Shown: positions 19,194-28,643, numbered from the stretch's first letter. The stretch: 64,000 nucleotides of DNA from Xanthocytophaga flava (GCA_030068525.1 JASJOS010000011.1:186001-250000), one strand, 5' to 3'. Numbers and translations: made by a program. Notes: generated by a model not told the origin, from the letters alone.

Positions 19194-20363
19194 TTATACA
19201 CGAATATAAATCTTCTTCCTATCCAGCATCAGACCTATAAACCAGAGGAAGAGTACATTTAGAATAGCAAATAGTAAAGATCCGTTGTAATCACCAGCCA
19301 TAGGTTGGAGTAGTCCACTATAAAGCCACCCAGACAAATTAGTATCTCCAACAGGAACCAATGACATAAGTTTGGGAATAATTCCTGACAAGACATAAAT
19401 GAAAAGTGGATTTTTACCAAAGACCACAAAGAAGTTAGTCCATCCTTTGTATCCTTTTAGATCAACCAGATAAATAATAACTCCTAGTAGTATCATAGCC
19501 AATCCTGTTGTATGAAAAACATAGGAACTGCTCCAGATAGGTTTGTTAATAGGAAACACCATATTCCAGCACAGGGCTATAAATATAGCCAGACTACCGA
19601 ATACAAACAGATTGGAAAGCATTTCATATGTGTTGCCTTTCTCTTTGATAAATCTACCTACCAGAAAACCAAATATCACAGATGCGATAGCAGGTATAAA
19701 ACTAAGTAATCCTTCCGGATCAAACGCAATATTCTGTTTCAGAACTTCGCTGTAATACCCATGGTACAAATGATCTTCTCCAAGTAACCATTTGTCAAGT
19801 TTCAGCACCGCATTTCCTTCCAGTGTCAGATCACCAAAGCCGAGCAAAATAAGCCAGTATCCAATCAGGAGTCCGCAAGCTATAGCAAACGATTGTTTGG
19901 GTTTAAAAAATGCAACAACCAATGCTCCGCCCATGTAGGCAAGTGCAATTCGCTGCAATACACCAAAAATCCGTAGTTTATCAAACGTTTTGAAAACCCA
20001 TTCTCCATCCTGTACCTTGAAGAACGGAAACCAGTTAAGTAGTAGTCCTATCCCAAAAATCAGCAGAGTACGCGTAAAGATCTTTTGCAGCACTTTGCCA
20101 GTACCTTCTGACACATATTTCCCAATAGCAAAACTCAGGGCATTGCCTACTGCAAAGAGAAAAAATGGAAAAACAAGATCAGTAGGTGTACAGCCATTCC
20201 AGGATGCATGTCTCAATGGAGCATATACATATTCCCAGCTTCCGGGATTGTTTACCAGAATCATTCCGGCAACAGTCATACCACGAAAGACATCAAGAGA
20301 GAGAAATCGTGGAGAAGACGGTTTGTTTACTAAAGGTTCAGAAGTAGAAGTAAGGGTTTGCAT
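19194..20363 (-). CDS. HGSNAT-like membrane acyltransferase (DUF5009 type)
   Basis: The 389-residue polytopic protein has about 10-11 membrane helices. Its N-terminus RFLSLDVFRGMTVAGMILVN followed by LRHASWNGCTPTDLVFPFFLF is the hallmark of the heparan-alpha-glucosaminide N-acetyltransferase family, in which a conserved His near the start accepts the acetyl group. The His in LRHASWNG is the natural candidate. Family members move acetyl groups across the membrane to amino sugars outside. No lysosome-like partner enzymes or amino-sugar genes adjoin it, so the acceptor (peptidoglycan or glycan fragments) is inference. Confidence 0.85.
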   Translation of the reverse strand: MQTLTSTSEPLVNKPSSPRFLSLDVFRGMTVAGMILVNNPGSWEYVYAPLRHASWNGCTPTDLVFPFFLFAVGNALSFAIGKYVSEGTGKVLQKIFTRTLLIFGIGLLLNWFPFFKVQDGEWVFKTFDKLRIFGVLQRIALAYMGGALVVAFFKPKQSFAIACGLLIGYWLILLGFGDLTLEGNAVLKLDKWLLGEDHLYHGYYSEVLKQNIAFDPEGLLSFIPAIASVIFGFLVGRFIKEKGNTYEMLSNLFVFGSLAIFIALCWNMVFPINKPIWSSSYVFHTTGLAMILLGVIIYLVDLKGYKGWTNFFVVFGKNPLFIYVLSGIIPKLMSLVPVGDTNLSGWLYSGLLQPMAGDYNGSLLFAILNVLFLWFIGLMLDRKKIYIRV

Positions 20364-20434
20364 AAATAGTAAGTTTTTTCAATTCGAAAATTTACTACTT
20401 TCTAGCTTGTTTTCTACCTATCTTCTCTGAAATT

Positions 20435-20701
20435 TTAGCTATTTCTCAATGGTGATGTCATGCTTATATTGGGAGCAATATCTTGTAAGGAGTGTTTTTC
20501 CACTTTTGCGAGGAAACTTTTTTGCTTTTCACTATGACCATAGATCTCATTCCACTCGAGCCATCGATCATTACCAAGCATTATATAGTTCACATCTGTA
20601 ATCCATAATCCTGCTGTTGCTGGCATACCTGGATCTGTGCAAATGTGAAGGTCTGTCAGACCACCCTCTGTATTGGAGATAGTAAGTGTATGAATCTGCA
20701 T
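20435..20701 (-). CDS. Small hypothetical protein (88 aa)
   Basis: I do not recognise this 88-residue frame, which begins with ATG (MQIHTLTISNTEGGL). It has no signal peptide or membrane segment and looks like a compact soluble protein with a beta-rich first half (LHICTDPGMPATAGLWITDVNYIMLGND). It lies between the acyltransferase start and another small frame on the same strand, 21 bp away. It is included because its composition looks protein-like; it could be spurious. Confidence 0.35.
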   Translation of the reverse strand: MQIHTLTISNTEGGLTDLHICTDPGMPATAGLWITDVNYIMLGNDRWLEWNEIYGHSEKQKSFLAKVEKHSLQDIAPNISMTSPLRNS

Positions 20702-20722
20702 CAGTTGAGGAGTTTAACTTGA

Positions 20723-20908
20723 TTAACACAAAACGTATACTTTATCTTTATCACCTGTTGAAGTGGGTATTGATAGTATACGTATATTTGCACCTATAGT
20801 TTTGCATTTCGCATAAATAAAATTATTTAATTGAGTGTTACCAAAACCATTTACCTTCTTTTTCCGTATTTTACTCTTACTGTAATCATACACAAGTTCT
20901 GAAAGCAT
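20723..20908 (-). CDS. Possible small basic protein (61 aa)
   Basis: This is an ATG-started 61-residue frame (MLSELVYDYSKSKIRKKKVNG), Lys-rich in the first third and ending in DKVYVLC. It could form a two-gene unit with the 88-residue frame 21 bp downstream. Nothing in it points to a function. The AT-rich stretch 20909-21174 before the desaturase gives no other gene; a TATCTTTC box just upstream of 21175 may be the desaturase promoter. Confidence 0.25.
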   Translation of the reverse strand: MLSELVYDYSKSKIRKKKVNGFGNTQLNNFIYAKCKTIGANIRILSIPTSTGDKDKVYVLC

Positions 20909-21174
20909 AATGTGGTAATAAGCTACAAGAAAAATATCTTTATTTGGGCAATAAATTCTGTTCGATACCTGTTATTGGGTATGATTGGTCAAGAATAACC
21001 GCAATAGATTTTAGTACCAAATTGATTTTTTTGAACATAAGCCAGATAATTTTTGATTTTTTTTAAAATATGTGGCAATAAAGATATACCTTGTAGGTAA
21101 TTTATGCGTTAGCAAAACAACCACTAGTTATTAAAATTTAATTCTTCTCTATCTTTCAGGTTTAACTCGGTTTC

Positions 21175-22260
21175 ATGCCCAAAGTCACATTCAGTCGTAA
21201 AAACACTAGTTTCTATCGTGCCCTCCAATCTTCTGTTGATCAGTATTTCTCTGAAAACAATATTAAAAAAAACGGAAACTGGAAGCTTTACCTAAAAACG
21301 GCAGTGCTAATTCCGTCTGCAATATTTTTGTATTTACTATTGCTGACCGTTCCAATGTCCATTTTACCAGGTATAGCTTTGAGTGCTTTGCTGGGGTTTG
21401 TTCTGGCAAGTATTGGATTCAATATTATGCATGATGCCTGCCATGGAAGTTATTCAAGCAAGAAGTGGGTAAATGATCTTTTAGGTCTAACGCTAAATGC
21501 TTTAGGAGGCAACGCTTTTATCTGGAAGTTCAAGCACAACATTGTTCACCATACCTATACCAACGTAGATGGAGTAGATGATGATATTGCTAAAAGCCCT
21601 CTGATGCGTCAATGTCATACCCAAACATGGGTTCCGGCACATCGTTTTCAGCACTTTTATGTGTTTCTGGTCTATGCCATCAGTTCGTTTGCGTGGATAT
21701 TTCTGATGGATTTCAATAAATACTTTAAACAAAAAGTATTTACCACTCCACTTCAGAAAATGGACAGAAATGAACATATCATTTTCTGGGTAAGTAAGGT
21801 CTTGTATGCTTTATTTTATATTGCTGTTCCTGTATACTTAGTGGGTTGGCAAGCCTGGGCTATCGGATTTGCTTTTATGCATATTACTATGGGGCTCACA
21901 TTGGCAGTAGTATTCCAGTTAGCTCACGTTGTTGAACATACAGAATTTGAATTTGCTGGTATCGAACCTCTACAGATAGAAAATGAGTGGGCTGTACATC
22001 AGATTCGTACAACTGCAAACTTTGCAAGGGGTAATATGATAGTTTCCTGGTTTGTAGGTGGATTGAACTATCAGGTAGAACACCATTTATTCCCTAAGAT
22101 CAGTCATATTCATTATCCGGCAATTAGCCATATTGTGAAAGCTACCTGTGAGGAGTATAATTTACCCTATCATGAGTTTTCTACCATGAGTGGGGCACTG
22201 GCTTCACATGTACGCATGATGAAAGAATTGGGAAAACAGCCTGCAGCTGTATTAGTTTGA
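21175..22260 (+). CDS. Membrane fatty acid desaturase (acyl-CoA/lipid type)
   Basis: The 361-residue integral membrane di-iron enzyme shows the three histidine boxes in correct order: HDACHG (86-91), HNIVHH (121-126) and QVEHH (300-304, with the Q instead of H typical of front-end and some bacterial delta-6-like enzymes). Hydrophobic segments at about 41-85 and 185-250 give four membrane spans. The C-terminal HYPAISHIVKATCEEYNLPYH is typical of DesA3-like desaturases. It introduces a double bond into membrane lipid acyl chains, using oxygen and an electron donor that is not encoded nearby. The regiospecificity cannot be read. A terminator follows directly. Confidence 0.93.
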   Translation: MPKVTFSRKNTSFYRALQSSVDQYFSENNIKKNGNWKLYLKTAVLIPSAIFLYLLLLTVPMSILPGIALSALLGFVLASIGFNIMHDACHGSYSSKKWVNDLLGLTLNALGGNAFIWKFKHNIVHHTYTNVDGVDDDIAKSPLMRQCHTQTWVPAHRFQHFYVFLVYAISSFAWIFLMDFNKYFKQKVFTTPLQKMDRNEHIIFWVSKVLYALFYIAVPVYLVGWQAWAIGFAFMHITMGLTLAVVFQLAHVVEHTEFEFAGIEPLQIENEWAVHQIRTTANFARGNMIVSWFVGGLNYQVEHHLFPKISHIHYPAISHIVKATCEEYNLPYHEFSTMSGALASHVRMMKELGKQPAAVLV

Positions 22261-22280
22261 GAACAAACTGTAAAGGCAAA

Positions 22281-22320
22281 ACAAAGCCCTTCTGATATAT
22301 CCGGAAGGGCTTTGTTTTTT
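22281..22320 (+). terminator. Terminator of the desaturase gene
   Basis: ACAAAGCCCTTC (22281-22292) pairs with GAAGGGCTTTGT (22304-22315), a 12-bp stem with an 11-nt loop, and the T-run ends at 22320. The arms also give a usable signal for the convergent lipoprotein gene. Confidence 0.9.
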
Positions 22321-22360
22321 ACTCAACTAATTTAGTAAGTCGCTATATAATGTTATACCA

Positions 22361-23383
22361 TTATTTGATAACACAAATGTCTGATGCAAAAGAAGAGCTG
22401 GTACCATTTGTTAATTTAGTCATCACTCCGTTTTTCCAGTAAACTGCAGTAGCGGGCTTACCATATGGAGATAAATATCCACCTATATATATATCGTCAT
22501 CCAGTACATAAATACAGGTTGTAATTGCATAACTATCTTTATCTCTAATATCTGTTCCAACACCATTCTTCCAGTATTTGCCTAAATAATCTTCTCCATT
22601 CCACTCTCCTCCAACTATATATACATCAGAGCCTGACACAAAAAAATCATAGGCAATGGTTTTAGGCTCTCCACTTGTCACTTTTATCTGAGTTCCATTT
22701 TTCCAGTAACTGATTCCTTTGTCGTAGTTGTTAACAAGTACATATACATTATTATCTACAACAGTAATAGCTTGGGCACTGCTAGGTTCATCTGTTAGGT
22801 TCACAACTTTTCCATTCTTCCAGTATCTTGCTACACTGTTTTTTCCGTTCCATTCATTACCTGCTATATATACATCTGTCTCTGTCACAAAAATTGAGGT
22901 TGCCTCAGAATGTGGGTCGCTACTGAGGTGGATAGATTCTCCGTTCTTCCAATAGGCGGCGACATTCTCCGTTCCATTCCATTCATAACCTGCTACATAT
23001 ACATCTTTGTTAAAGACATAAATATCTCTTGCAATTCCTACTATATCGTTAAGAATAGAAGAATGCTCTTCTGTTAAGTTCACAGCTGTTTGATTTTTCC
23101 AATACTTAGCACCTAAACTATAACCTGTAAGCCCTTGCCCTGCAACATAGACATCTTTGCCATCAACAAACATTGACAGACTAATACCTCCATATGCATC
23201 TGTACTCATAGGGACTTCTAAACCATCTTTCCAGTATTTTATCTGAGAATGATTCCCAAATTGTCCATCTCCTCCAATATATACAGTAGGTTCAATTTTC
23301 TTTATGGACTCATCATCTTTTTTGCAGGAGGCTGCTAATATAACTACTAGCAGGAGGAGTGTTTTTACAGACATTTTTATCAT
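22361..23383 (-). CDS. Lipoprotein with seven propeller-like repeats
   Basis: The 340-residue protein has a lipoprotein signal (LLVVILAASC, Cys20 from the first ATG; a second ATG lies at 23374). The rest is seven repeats of about 43-47 residues, each centred on YWK(D/N) followed by a stretch such as DVYVAGYEWNG or DVYIAGNEWNG. The seven YWK motifs are IKYWK, AKYWK, AAYWK, ARYWK, ISYWK, GKYWK and AVYWK. Regular YVAG strands and the count of seven suggest one closed seven-bladed beta-propeller. I know of no assigned function for this repeat. It stands alone with its own promoter region. Surface binding is inference. Confidence 0.7.
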   Translation of the reverse strand: MIKMSVKTLLLLVVILAASCKKDDESIKKIEPTVYIGGDGQFGNHSQIKYWKDGLEVPMSTDAYGGISLSMFVDGKDVYVAGQGLTGYSLGAKYWKNQTAVNLTEEHSSILNDIVGIARDIYVFNKDVYVAGYEWNGTENVAAYWKNGESIHLSSDPHSEATSIFVTETDVYIAGNEWNGKNSVARYWKNGKVVNLTDEPSSAQAITVVDNNVYVLVNNYDKGISYWKNGTQIKVTSGEPKTIAYDFFVSGSDVYIVGGEWNGEDYLGKYWKNGVGTDIRDKDSYAITTCIYVLDDDIYIGGYLSPYGKPATAVYWKNGVMTKLTNGTSSSFASDICVIK

Positions 23384-23507
23384 ATAAACTTTTTGTGGGG
23401 AGATTACTCATATAATTATTTACCAAAAATACGTTAGAAAAACTGATAGTCCGCATGAAGTGAAAGAATAAGGATTGAGTGCCTTTCTGGAAATCTTATT
23501 GAGAAAT

Positions 23508-23545
23508 AAAAAAAGCGAGTAGTTCGGGCAACTGCCTGACTACTC
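23508..23545 (-). terminator. Terminator of the secreted esterase gene
   Basis: On the minus strand GAGTAGT (arms 23517-23523/23539-23545) with an inner GGC/GCC stem is followed by seven Ts (the A-run 23508-23514 on the plus strand). It lies 32 nt beyond the esterase stop. Confidence 0.88.
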
Positions 23546-23576
23546 ACATTTTATAATACAGTTCCTATATAGTTTA

Positions 23577-24512
23577 CTATTTTTTGACAATACCTCTGTT
23601 TTTGAGCCAGTCTTTGAGACGGTCTGTCCATGTAGCCAGAATAGGGTTGTTAGGTGCTTTGCCTACACCATTCGCCATACCATATCCATGTCCACCCTTT
23701 TCATATATATGTAGTTCGGCAGGGACTTTCGCTTTACGTAAACCCATGTAGAATAAGACTGCATTGTCTGCAAGTACCGGATCATCGTCTGTATACATCA
23801 GAAAGGTAGGAGGGGTAAAGCTAGTCACATGATTCTCGGTAGACATATATTCGGCCAGCGTTGAATCCAAGTCCGGACCAATCTGCATATCTCTTGATCC
23901 ACGATGGGTATAAGGAGTTGTGAAGGAGATAACCGGATAAATCAGCATTAGAAAGCTGGGACGTGAAGAGGTTTTATCTAACACATTTTTGGCTTTGGAA
24001 TTTCCATTATCAAAGTGTGTGCCGAGCATAGATGCCAGGTGTCCGCCTGCTGAAAAACCCATTAACCCAATCTTATCAGGATCGATACTCCACTCTTTAG
24101 CCCGACTGCGTATGGTTCGCATGGCTCTGGTAGCATCATGGAAAGCATGTGGGTAGCCATATTTCTTGTGTTCTGCATTATTAACCCGATATCGGAGTAC
24201 AAAAGCTGTAATACCCATTTGATTAAACCAACGGGCAAGGTCATAGCCTTCATGTTCCATGGCACGATTAATATAACCGCCTCCAGGGCAGATTAGCACT
24301 GCTGCCCCGGTAGCTGTTTCTTTGGGAGCGGGAAAGGGATAAATGGCTGGCTTGTCTTCATCAGTATCTCCCAAGGCTCCCGGAGCGCCTTCAGGCCAGA
24401 GTAATATAGGTTCAGGAACTGTAGCTGACACGGTTGTAGCAGGAGTTTGAGCAAAAAGTGTAGTGGTCACAATACATAAAAAAGATAAACTGATAAAATG
24501 TTTTAGTTGCAT
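23577..24512 (-). CDS. Secreted alpha/beta hydrolase, acetylxylan-esterase-like
   Basis: The 311-residue protein has a Sec signal peptide (to about residue 21, ending LFAQ). Its alpha/beta-hydrolase domain resembles the BD-FAE/xylanase-associated esterases: opening WPEGAPGALG, oxyanion-hole motif CPGGGYINRA, nucleophile elbow GFSAGGH, acidic residue in YTDDDPVLADN and catalytic His in KGGHGYGM. It likely removes acetyl or feruloyl groups from plant glycans in the periplasm or outside. Its neighbours are not carbohydrate genes, so substrate is inference. Confidence 0.87.
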   Translation of the reverse strand: MQLKHFISLSFLCIVTTTLFAQTPATTVSATVPEPILLWPEGAPGALGDTDEDKPAIYPFPAPKETATGAAVLICPGGGYINRAMEHEGYDLARWFNQMGITAFVLRYRVNNAEHKKYGYPHAFHDATRAMRTIRSRAKEWSIDPDKIGLMGFSAGGHLASMLGTHFDNGNSKAKNVLDKTSSRPSFLMLIYPVISFTTPYTHRGSRDMQIGPDLDSTLAEYMSTENHVTSFTPPTFLMYTDDDPVLADNAVLFYMGLRKAKVPAELHIYEKGGHGYGMANGVGKAPNNPILATWTDRLKDWLKNRGIVKK

Positions 24513-24818
24513 ACGTTCATCAGGTATAAAAGTGATCTGATAGATAGGATAGGAGGCAAAAGATACAATGGTTCCTTTAGTTTATCAAAAAGTAAACTGG
24601 AATTTGTTATATAATAGGAGAGAAGAGTCCTAAAGTTGCGGAATGTAAAAATCCTTGTTGTCTGATTTTTTTCTATTGAATTGAGTTGATTCATAAGGCG
24701 TTAAGTTAGTAAATAGGTTAAAAGTTTGTCAATGTGATTTCATCAATAAGTAAGAATCCTTGATTCACCTTATCTTCGTGGTGTTTTTTGTAGAAATTGT
24801 TTAGCTAGTACCTGATGT
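24513..24818. other. Divergent region esterase / LytTR regulator
   Basis: No gene is supported here. A weak TATCTTCG at the end of a TTG-containing stretch (near 24770-24780) could be the promoter of the LytTR gene. Confidence 0.35.
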
Positions 24819-25652
24819 ATGTTAAATCAACCATATCCTTTTCGGGAAGTAACAAAAAGAGATAGTATAGGAATTGTGTTGGCGGGATTGTTTGTGGCAG
24901 GATTTTTAGTGTTCTTTCAGCCTTTTGGAATTTACCAATGGAATACTGAGTACAAGGTTCTCAAAATTGCCGGATATGGTCTGGTAACAATACTCGTATT
25001 ATTGATTGATTTTTATGGAATTCGTTTGCAATGGATTTCATTTTTTAATGAAAAAAGCTGGAAAGTTTGGAAAGAAATAGGTTGGATAGTTTTTATTCTA
25101 CTTAGTGTTACCATAGGAAATTACCTTTATAATATGTGGATACTGGATACCGCAACATTCCGGTTTCATAACTTCCTGGTTACCGCTATTACTACTTTCT
25201 CCATTGGTATTTTTCCAACAACAGGCTTTGTTCTGGCAAATTACATTGTCCGGCTGAGACATTATTCCAAACCTGTTGAGATACATTCCCCTGTTTATCC
25301 AGAATTCTCCGTAGTGGAATTAATTGCAGAGAATGAAAAAGATCGGTTAGTAGTAAAGTCCTCTCAGCTATTATATATAGAAAGTGCGGATAATTATTGT
25401 ACAGTGTATATACAAACAGAGGGACGAATCATCAAAGAGCTAATCCGGAGTAGTCTTACCCGTCTTGAGTCACAGGTGTCTGTTTCGGATATCATCCGAT
25501 GTCACCGTTCGTATATTGTAAATCTGGAACAGGTAACACGTATTTCAGGGAATGCACAAGGATACAAACTTCATCTTTCTGGACAGGAAGAAGCTATACC
25601 TGTAGCGCGAAAATATGCCAAACAAGTACTGGAAGTACTTCAAAAGGTTTGA
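24819..25652 (+). CDS. Membrane-anchored LytTR transcriptional regulator
   Basis: The 277-residue protein has four membrane helices in its first 145 residues. A LytTR DNA-binding domain follows (about 175-275), recognisable by LLYIESADNYCTVYIQ, IIRCHRSYIVNLEQV and PVARKYAKQV. There is no receiver domain, so it is not a phospho-acceptor; the membrane part probably senses a signal directly. This one-component arrangement is frequent in Bacteroidota. It is followed by a DUF2306-like membrane protein gene, which has its own promoter. Confidence 0.9.
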   Translation: MLNQPYPFREVTKRDSIGIVLAGLFVAGFLVFFQPFGIYQWNTEYKVLKIAGYGLVTILVLLIDFYGIRLQWISFFNEKSWKVWKEIGWIVFILLSVTIGNYLYNMWILDTATFRFHNFLVTAITTFSIGIFPTTGFVLANYIVRLRHYSKPVEIHSPVYPEFSVVELIAENEKDRLVVKSSQLLYIESADNYCTVYIQTEGRIIKELIRSSLTRLESQVSVSDIIRCHRSYIVNLEQVTRISGNAQGYKLHLSGQEEAIPVARKYAKQVLEVLQKV

Positions 25653-25727
25653 CAAACGTCCCAAAAGCTTGTTTTTAGTCCCATTTCGTGTCAATTGTCC
25701 CAAAGCCTGCCTGCTTATCCCTTTGCT

Positions 25728-25759
25728 ATTGCGGGCTCCCAATCCTCCTTCTACTTTTG
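25728..25759 (+). promoter_or_regulatory. Bacteroidota promoter for the DUF2306-like gene
   Basis: ATTG at 25728-25731, a 20-bp spacer, then TACTTTTG at 25752-25759, an exact TAnnTTTG. The start codon at 25793 lies 33 bp beyond, which fits a normal short leader. Confidence 0.6.
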
Positions 25760-25792
25760 CAGAGACCAAACCAAAAAACACATTTTGTTCAC

Positions 25793-26464
25793 ATGGAAGC
25801 TTTGCAAAAACTAACACTTTATATTCACATTCTGGCAGGTTTTACCGCCCTTACTGTCGGACTGATTCCAATGTTTGCTAAAAAAGGAGGTAAGTTACAT
25901 ATTAATGCAGGACGCATTTATGTATGGGCTATGTATATGGTTTCTGCTTCTGCTCTGGTAACTTACATAATTAAACCATATCGTCCATTTCTGCTATTTT
26001 TAGCGTTTATCGGAATATTTAGCTTTTATCTGACTTATACAGGTATACAGGCGACCAAACAGAAAAAAGAGATTCTCCCTACACTGGGCGATTGGATTAT
26101 CTCAGGAATAGGTCTTCTGGCAGGTGTATGTATGATAGGGCTTGCTGTCTGGAATTTTACACGAGGAAATACATCCTTTGCCATACTTTATGCAGTCTTT
26201 GGCGTTTTTTATGCTCGTATTGCCTCACATGATTTACAGGTCTACCGCAAGAAGGCCATTCCGGAGAAAATGGCTTGGTTTTTCCTACACATGGGTCGTA
26301 TTATGGGGGCTTATCTGGCAACCTTAACAGCCTTTTGTGTAGTAAATGCTTCCAAGGTAGAGTTTATCCCTCCATTAGTAGCCTGGATAGCTCCCGGAGT
26401 CATAGGGGGAATAGGAATTGGTATCTGGACCCAATATTATCGTAAAAAGATGAAGCTAGCATAA
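25793..26464 (+). CDS. DUF2306-like membrane protein
   Basis: The 223-residue protein has about seven membrane helices. The ATG at 25793 (MEALQKLTLYIHILAG) is chosen over the ATG 105 bp further up because it follows a good promoter and removes an untypical Cys/Leu-rich stretch. Conserved-looking histidines (YIHILAGFTAL, GGKLHINAGRIYVW, ASHDLQVY, FLHMGRIMG) sit on membrane helices as in DUF2306 proteins, which are of unknown function and may bind haem or metal. A perfect palindromic terminator follows. Confidence 0.7.
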   Translation: MEALQKLTLYIHILAGFTALTVGLIPMFAKKGGKLHINAGRIYVWAMYMVSASALVTYIIKPYRPFLLFLAFIGIFSFYLTYTGIQATKQKKEILPTLGDWIISGIGLLAGVCMIGLAVWNFTRGNTSFAILYAVFGVFYARIASHDLQVYRKKAIPEKMAWFFLHMGRIMGAYLATLTAFCVVNASKVEFIPPLVAWIAPGVIGGIGIGIWTQYYRKKMKLA

Positions 26465-26500
26465 TAAAAAACCTTCCTGATATCAGGAAGGTTTTTTATT
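26463..26500. terminator. Perfect 19-bp palindromic terminator
   Basis: Positions 26463-26481 and 26482-26500 are exact reverse complements with the centre at GAT/ATC (AACCTTCCTGAT core, flanked by six A/T each side). It ends both the DUF2306-like gene and the convergent M61 peptidase gene. Confidence 0.93.
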
Positions 26501-26505
26501 ATGTT

Positions 26506-28365
26506 TTATTGGTTAATCCAAGCTTTTCGGAGAGCAACCTGTTCGGCTGTGGGACTAGCCATTGGTTCAAACAAATGTTTTTGTTCTACTTCTACGGCCT
26601 GTACTTTGCCCTGTAGTTTCACCTGTTGTTCTTTTCCATCTGCACCCTGGCGAGCTACTACCATTTCCAGATTATCTCCTTCTTTGGTCTTTTCTCTGAA
26701 CTCTGTAAATACCTGCTGTACATTTTCGATAGTTACATTGTTGCCATTGATAGAGACAATTTCATCCTTTTCCTGATAGCCCATCTTCTTGCCAAAATCA
26801 TTCATCTTGGCTGTGCTGGCAATCATCAGACGTTTGGTAGCGGCATTGAATCCCATCTCTATGTTACCCAGAGATATAGTTTTCACTTTACCTCCATTGG
26901 CTTTGTATGTGATACCTACAGATGCAAAGCATTCTTCCAGAGGCAGACGTTCCGGACCATCCACATACCGTTTAAAGAATGTTTCGATTTCAGGATAGGT
27001 AAGTTTGGTAATAACACTAAACAACTCTTCATCTTTGAATGGTTTGTCTTTGCCATAGTTTTTAGCCAGATCTGCCATTAAGTTTTGTGCCCCATACTTC
27101 CCACCTGACAGTTGGCGCAATTTGATATCCAGACAAAGGTTTATCAACGCACCTTTCTGATACACGTTGTCGTACTGGTCTTTATATACATCCAGACAGC
27201 CTTTGCTCATGGTTGTAAACGGAAGAGAATCATTGTATTGATCTGCAGCATAAAACTTATCACGTATCATTTCTGCATATTTAGGCAAATCAATCAAACC
27301 TTCTTTTACCTGCATATGGCCTGCAAAATATTCAGTCATTCCTTCGTAGAGCCACAAATGCTTGGACATTTGAGGTTTGTTGAAGTCAAAATAGTGAATT
27401 TGCTCTGAGTGAATGCTTAACGGTGCCAGAATATGGAAAAACTCGTGTGAAGCCACATCCCGAATGGTCTGAGACAATTCTGCTGCACTATATTCAGGTA
27501 GGCAGTATAGAGAAGAATAGGAGTGTTCTAGTGCTCCCAGTTTGCCGGACTTAGGTTGTTTGTCAAACAAATAAATCAGGAAGGCATATTTCTTAATAGG
27601 CAGTTTACCTCCTAAGTACTGTTTTTGTGCTTCCAGCATAGGACCAATGTTTGTTCCTACCTCTTTAGCAGATACTTTTTTATTAGGTGAATAAATAGAA
27701 ATCAGAATATCTGCGCCACCTACCTTTAATATAGTAGTATCAGGTTTGTTATACATCATTGGGGAGTCTACCAGTTCATTGTAGGAATTAAGCAGATATG
27801 TATCTGTATTTCCTGTTACTTTGGAAGTATTTAAGGGTGTAGATCCGTAAAAACCTGCAGGTTTCACTACATTCACCTCGTAGGATACGCGTTTCTGGTC
27901 ATCAAGATATCCAAAGAAGCCATGTGTATTTAAAACAAAGTTCTTTTCTTCTTCAATGTTTGTCCCACCTGGCTCAAATACAAACTCGCCTTCAAGATCT
28001 GTGTCCCAGGTATCTTCTACTGTATAGCTGATACGATGTAACAGATTAGCTTGCTTAATCTTCCAGCTGTTTTCATCTACCTTTTCTATTTGTAGCGGTT
28101 TGCCTTGCTTGTCTCTCGCCTGAAATTCGGAAACAAATCGGCCAAAATCATAGTTTGCATAAGTACCTGGTACTATTTTGGGAAGGTAATAGGTAACTTC
28201 TTTCTTGGTTTGGGGTGCAACAATAAGATTAACACCTACCTTATCTTGCTTTACTTTGGTAAGGTCAATCGTAAACTGATAAAAAGGAGTTTTGGGTGGC
28301 TCCACTGCCCATGCCGTAACAACGATTGTCAGGCTCATTACCCAACTGAACAGAATTTTTTTCAT
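26506..28365 (-). CDS. M61 family metallopeptidase with PDZ domain
   Basis: The 619-residue protein (start at 28365, MKKILFSWVM, giving a clean signal peptide ending AWA; the frame is open 15 codons upstream) resembles M61 glycyl-aminopeptidases. Zinc motif HEFFH at His307-Glu308-His311, with the third ligand Glu in the LYEGMTEYFAGHM segment. A beta-rich N-terminal domain precedes it and a PDZ domain follows (about 485-590, KKMGYQEKDEIVSINGNNV). It should clip peptides in the periplasm. All key residues are present, and the length is normal for the family. It is convergent with the DUF2306-like gene. Confidence 0.92.
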   Translation of the reverse strand: MKKILFSWVMSLTIVVTAWAVEPPKTPFYQFTIDLTKVKQDKVGVNLIVAPQTKKEVTYYLPKIVPGTYANYDFGRFVSEFQARDKQGKPLQIEKVDENSWKIKQANLLHRISYTVEDTWDTDLEGEFVFEPGGTNIEEEKNFVLNTHGFFGYLDDQKRVSYEVNVVKPAGFYGSTPLNTSKVTGNTDTYLLNSYNELVDSPMMYNKPDTTILKVGGADILISIYSPNKKVSAKEVGTNIGPMLEAQKQYLGGKLPIKKYAFLIYLFDKQPKSGKLGALEHSYSSLYCLPEYSAAELSQTIRDVASHEFFHILAPLSIHSEQIHYFDFNKPQMSKHLWLYEGMTEYFAGHMQVKEGLIDLPKYAEMIRDKFYAADQYNDSLPFTTMSKGCLDVYKDQYDNVYQKGALINLCLDIKLRQLSGGKYGAQNLMADLAKNYGKDKPFKDEELFSVITKLTYPEIETFFKRYVDGPERLPLEECFASVGITYKANGGKVKTISLGNIEMGFNAATKRLMIASTAKMNDFGKKMGYQEKDEIVSINGNNVTIENVQQVFTEFREKTKEGDNLEMVVARQGADGKEQQVKLQGKVQAVEVEQKHLFEPMASPTAEQVALRKAWINQ

Positions 28366-28596
28366 TGAGAACAAATTCAAGAAATGATTAAAATGAGAAT
28401 GTTTTGTCAAAAATTAAAATACTATAACGATAACGTGGAGAATTTAATGGTACAATTTGTGTGCAATATTGCAAATTAGAGAATAATTATAATTTATAGT
28501 AAGGCATTGCAATAAACGGACGTGACCCCGGATAAGCGGTGATCAGAAATATATACGGATATTATGATAATAACGACGAACCTGAATAAAAATTTA

Positions 28597-28604
28597 TACT
28601 TTTG
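28597..28604 (+). promoter_or_regulatory. -7 box TACTTTTG before the coiled-coil protein
   Basis: TACTTTTG is an exact TAnnTTTG, 39 bp before the ATG at 28644. No clear TTTG lies 19-21 bp upstream. Confidence 0.5.
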
Positions 28605-28643
28605 AATGTTCTAAAAATAGTTATTCGTTTAAATGTATTTACT

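Noticed and set aside
26626-27081. 151-codon plus-strand frame rich in Phe and His
   Set aside because: It is antisense to the M61 peptidase gene with its zinc motif and PDZ domain.
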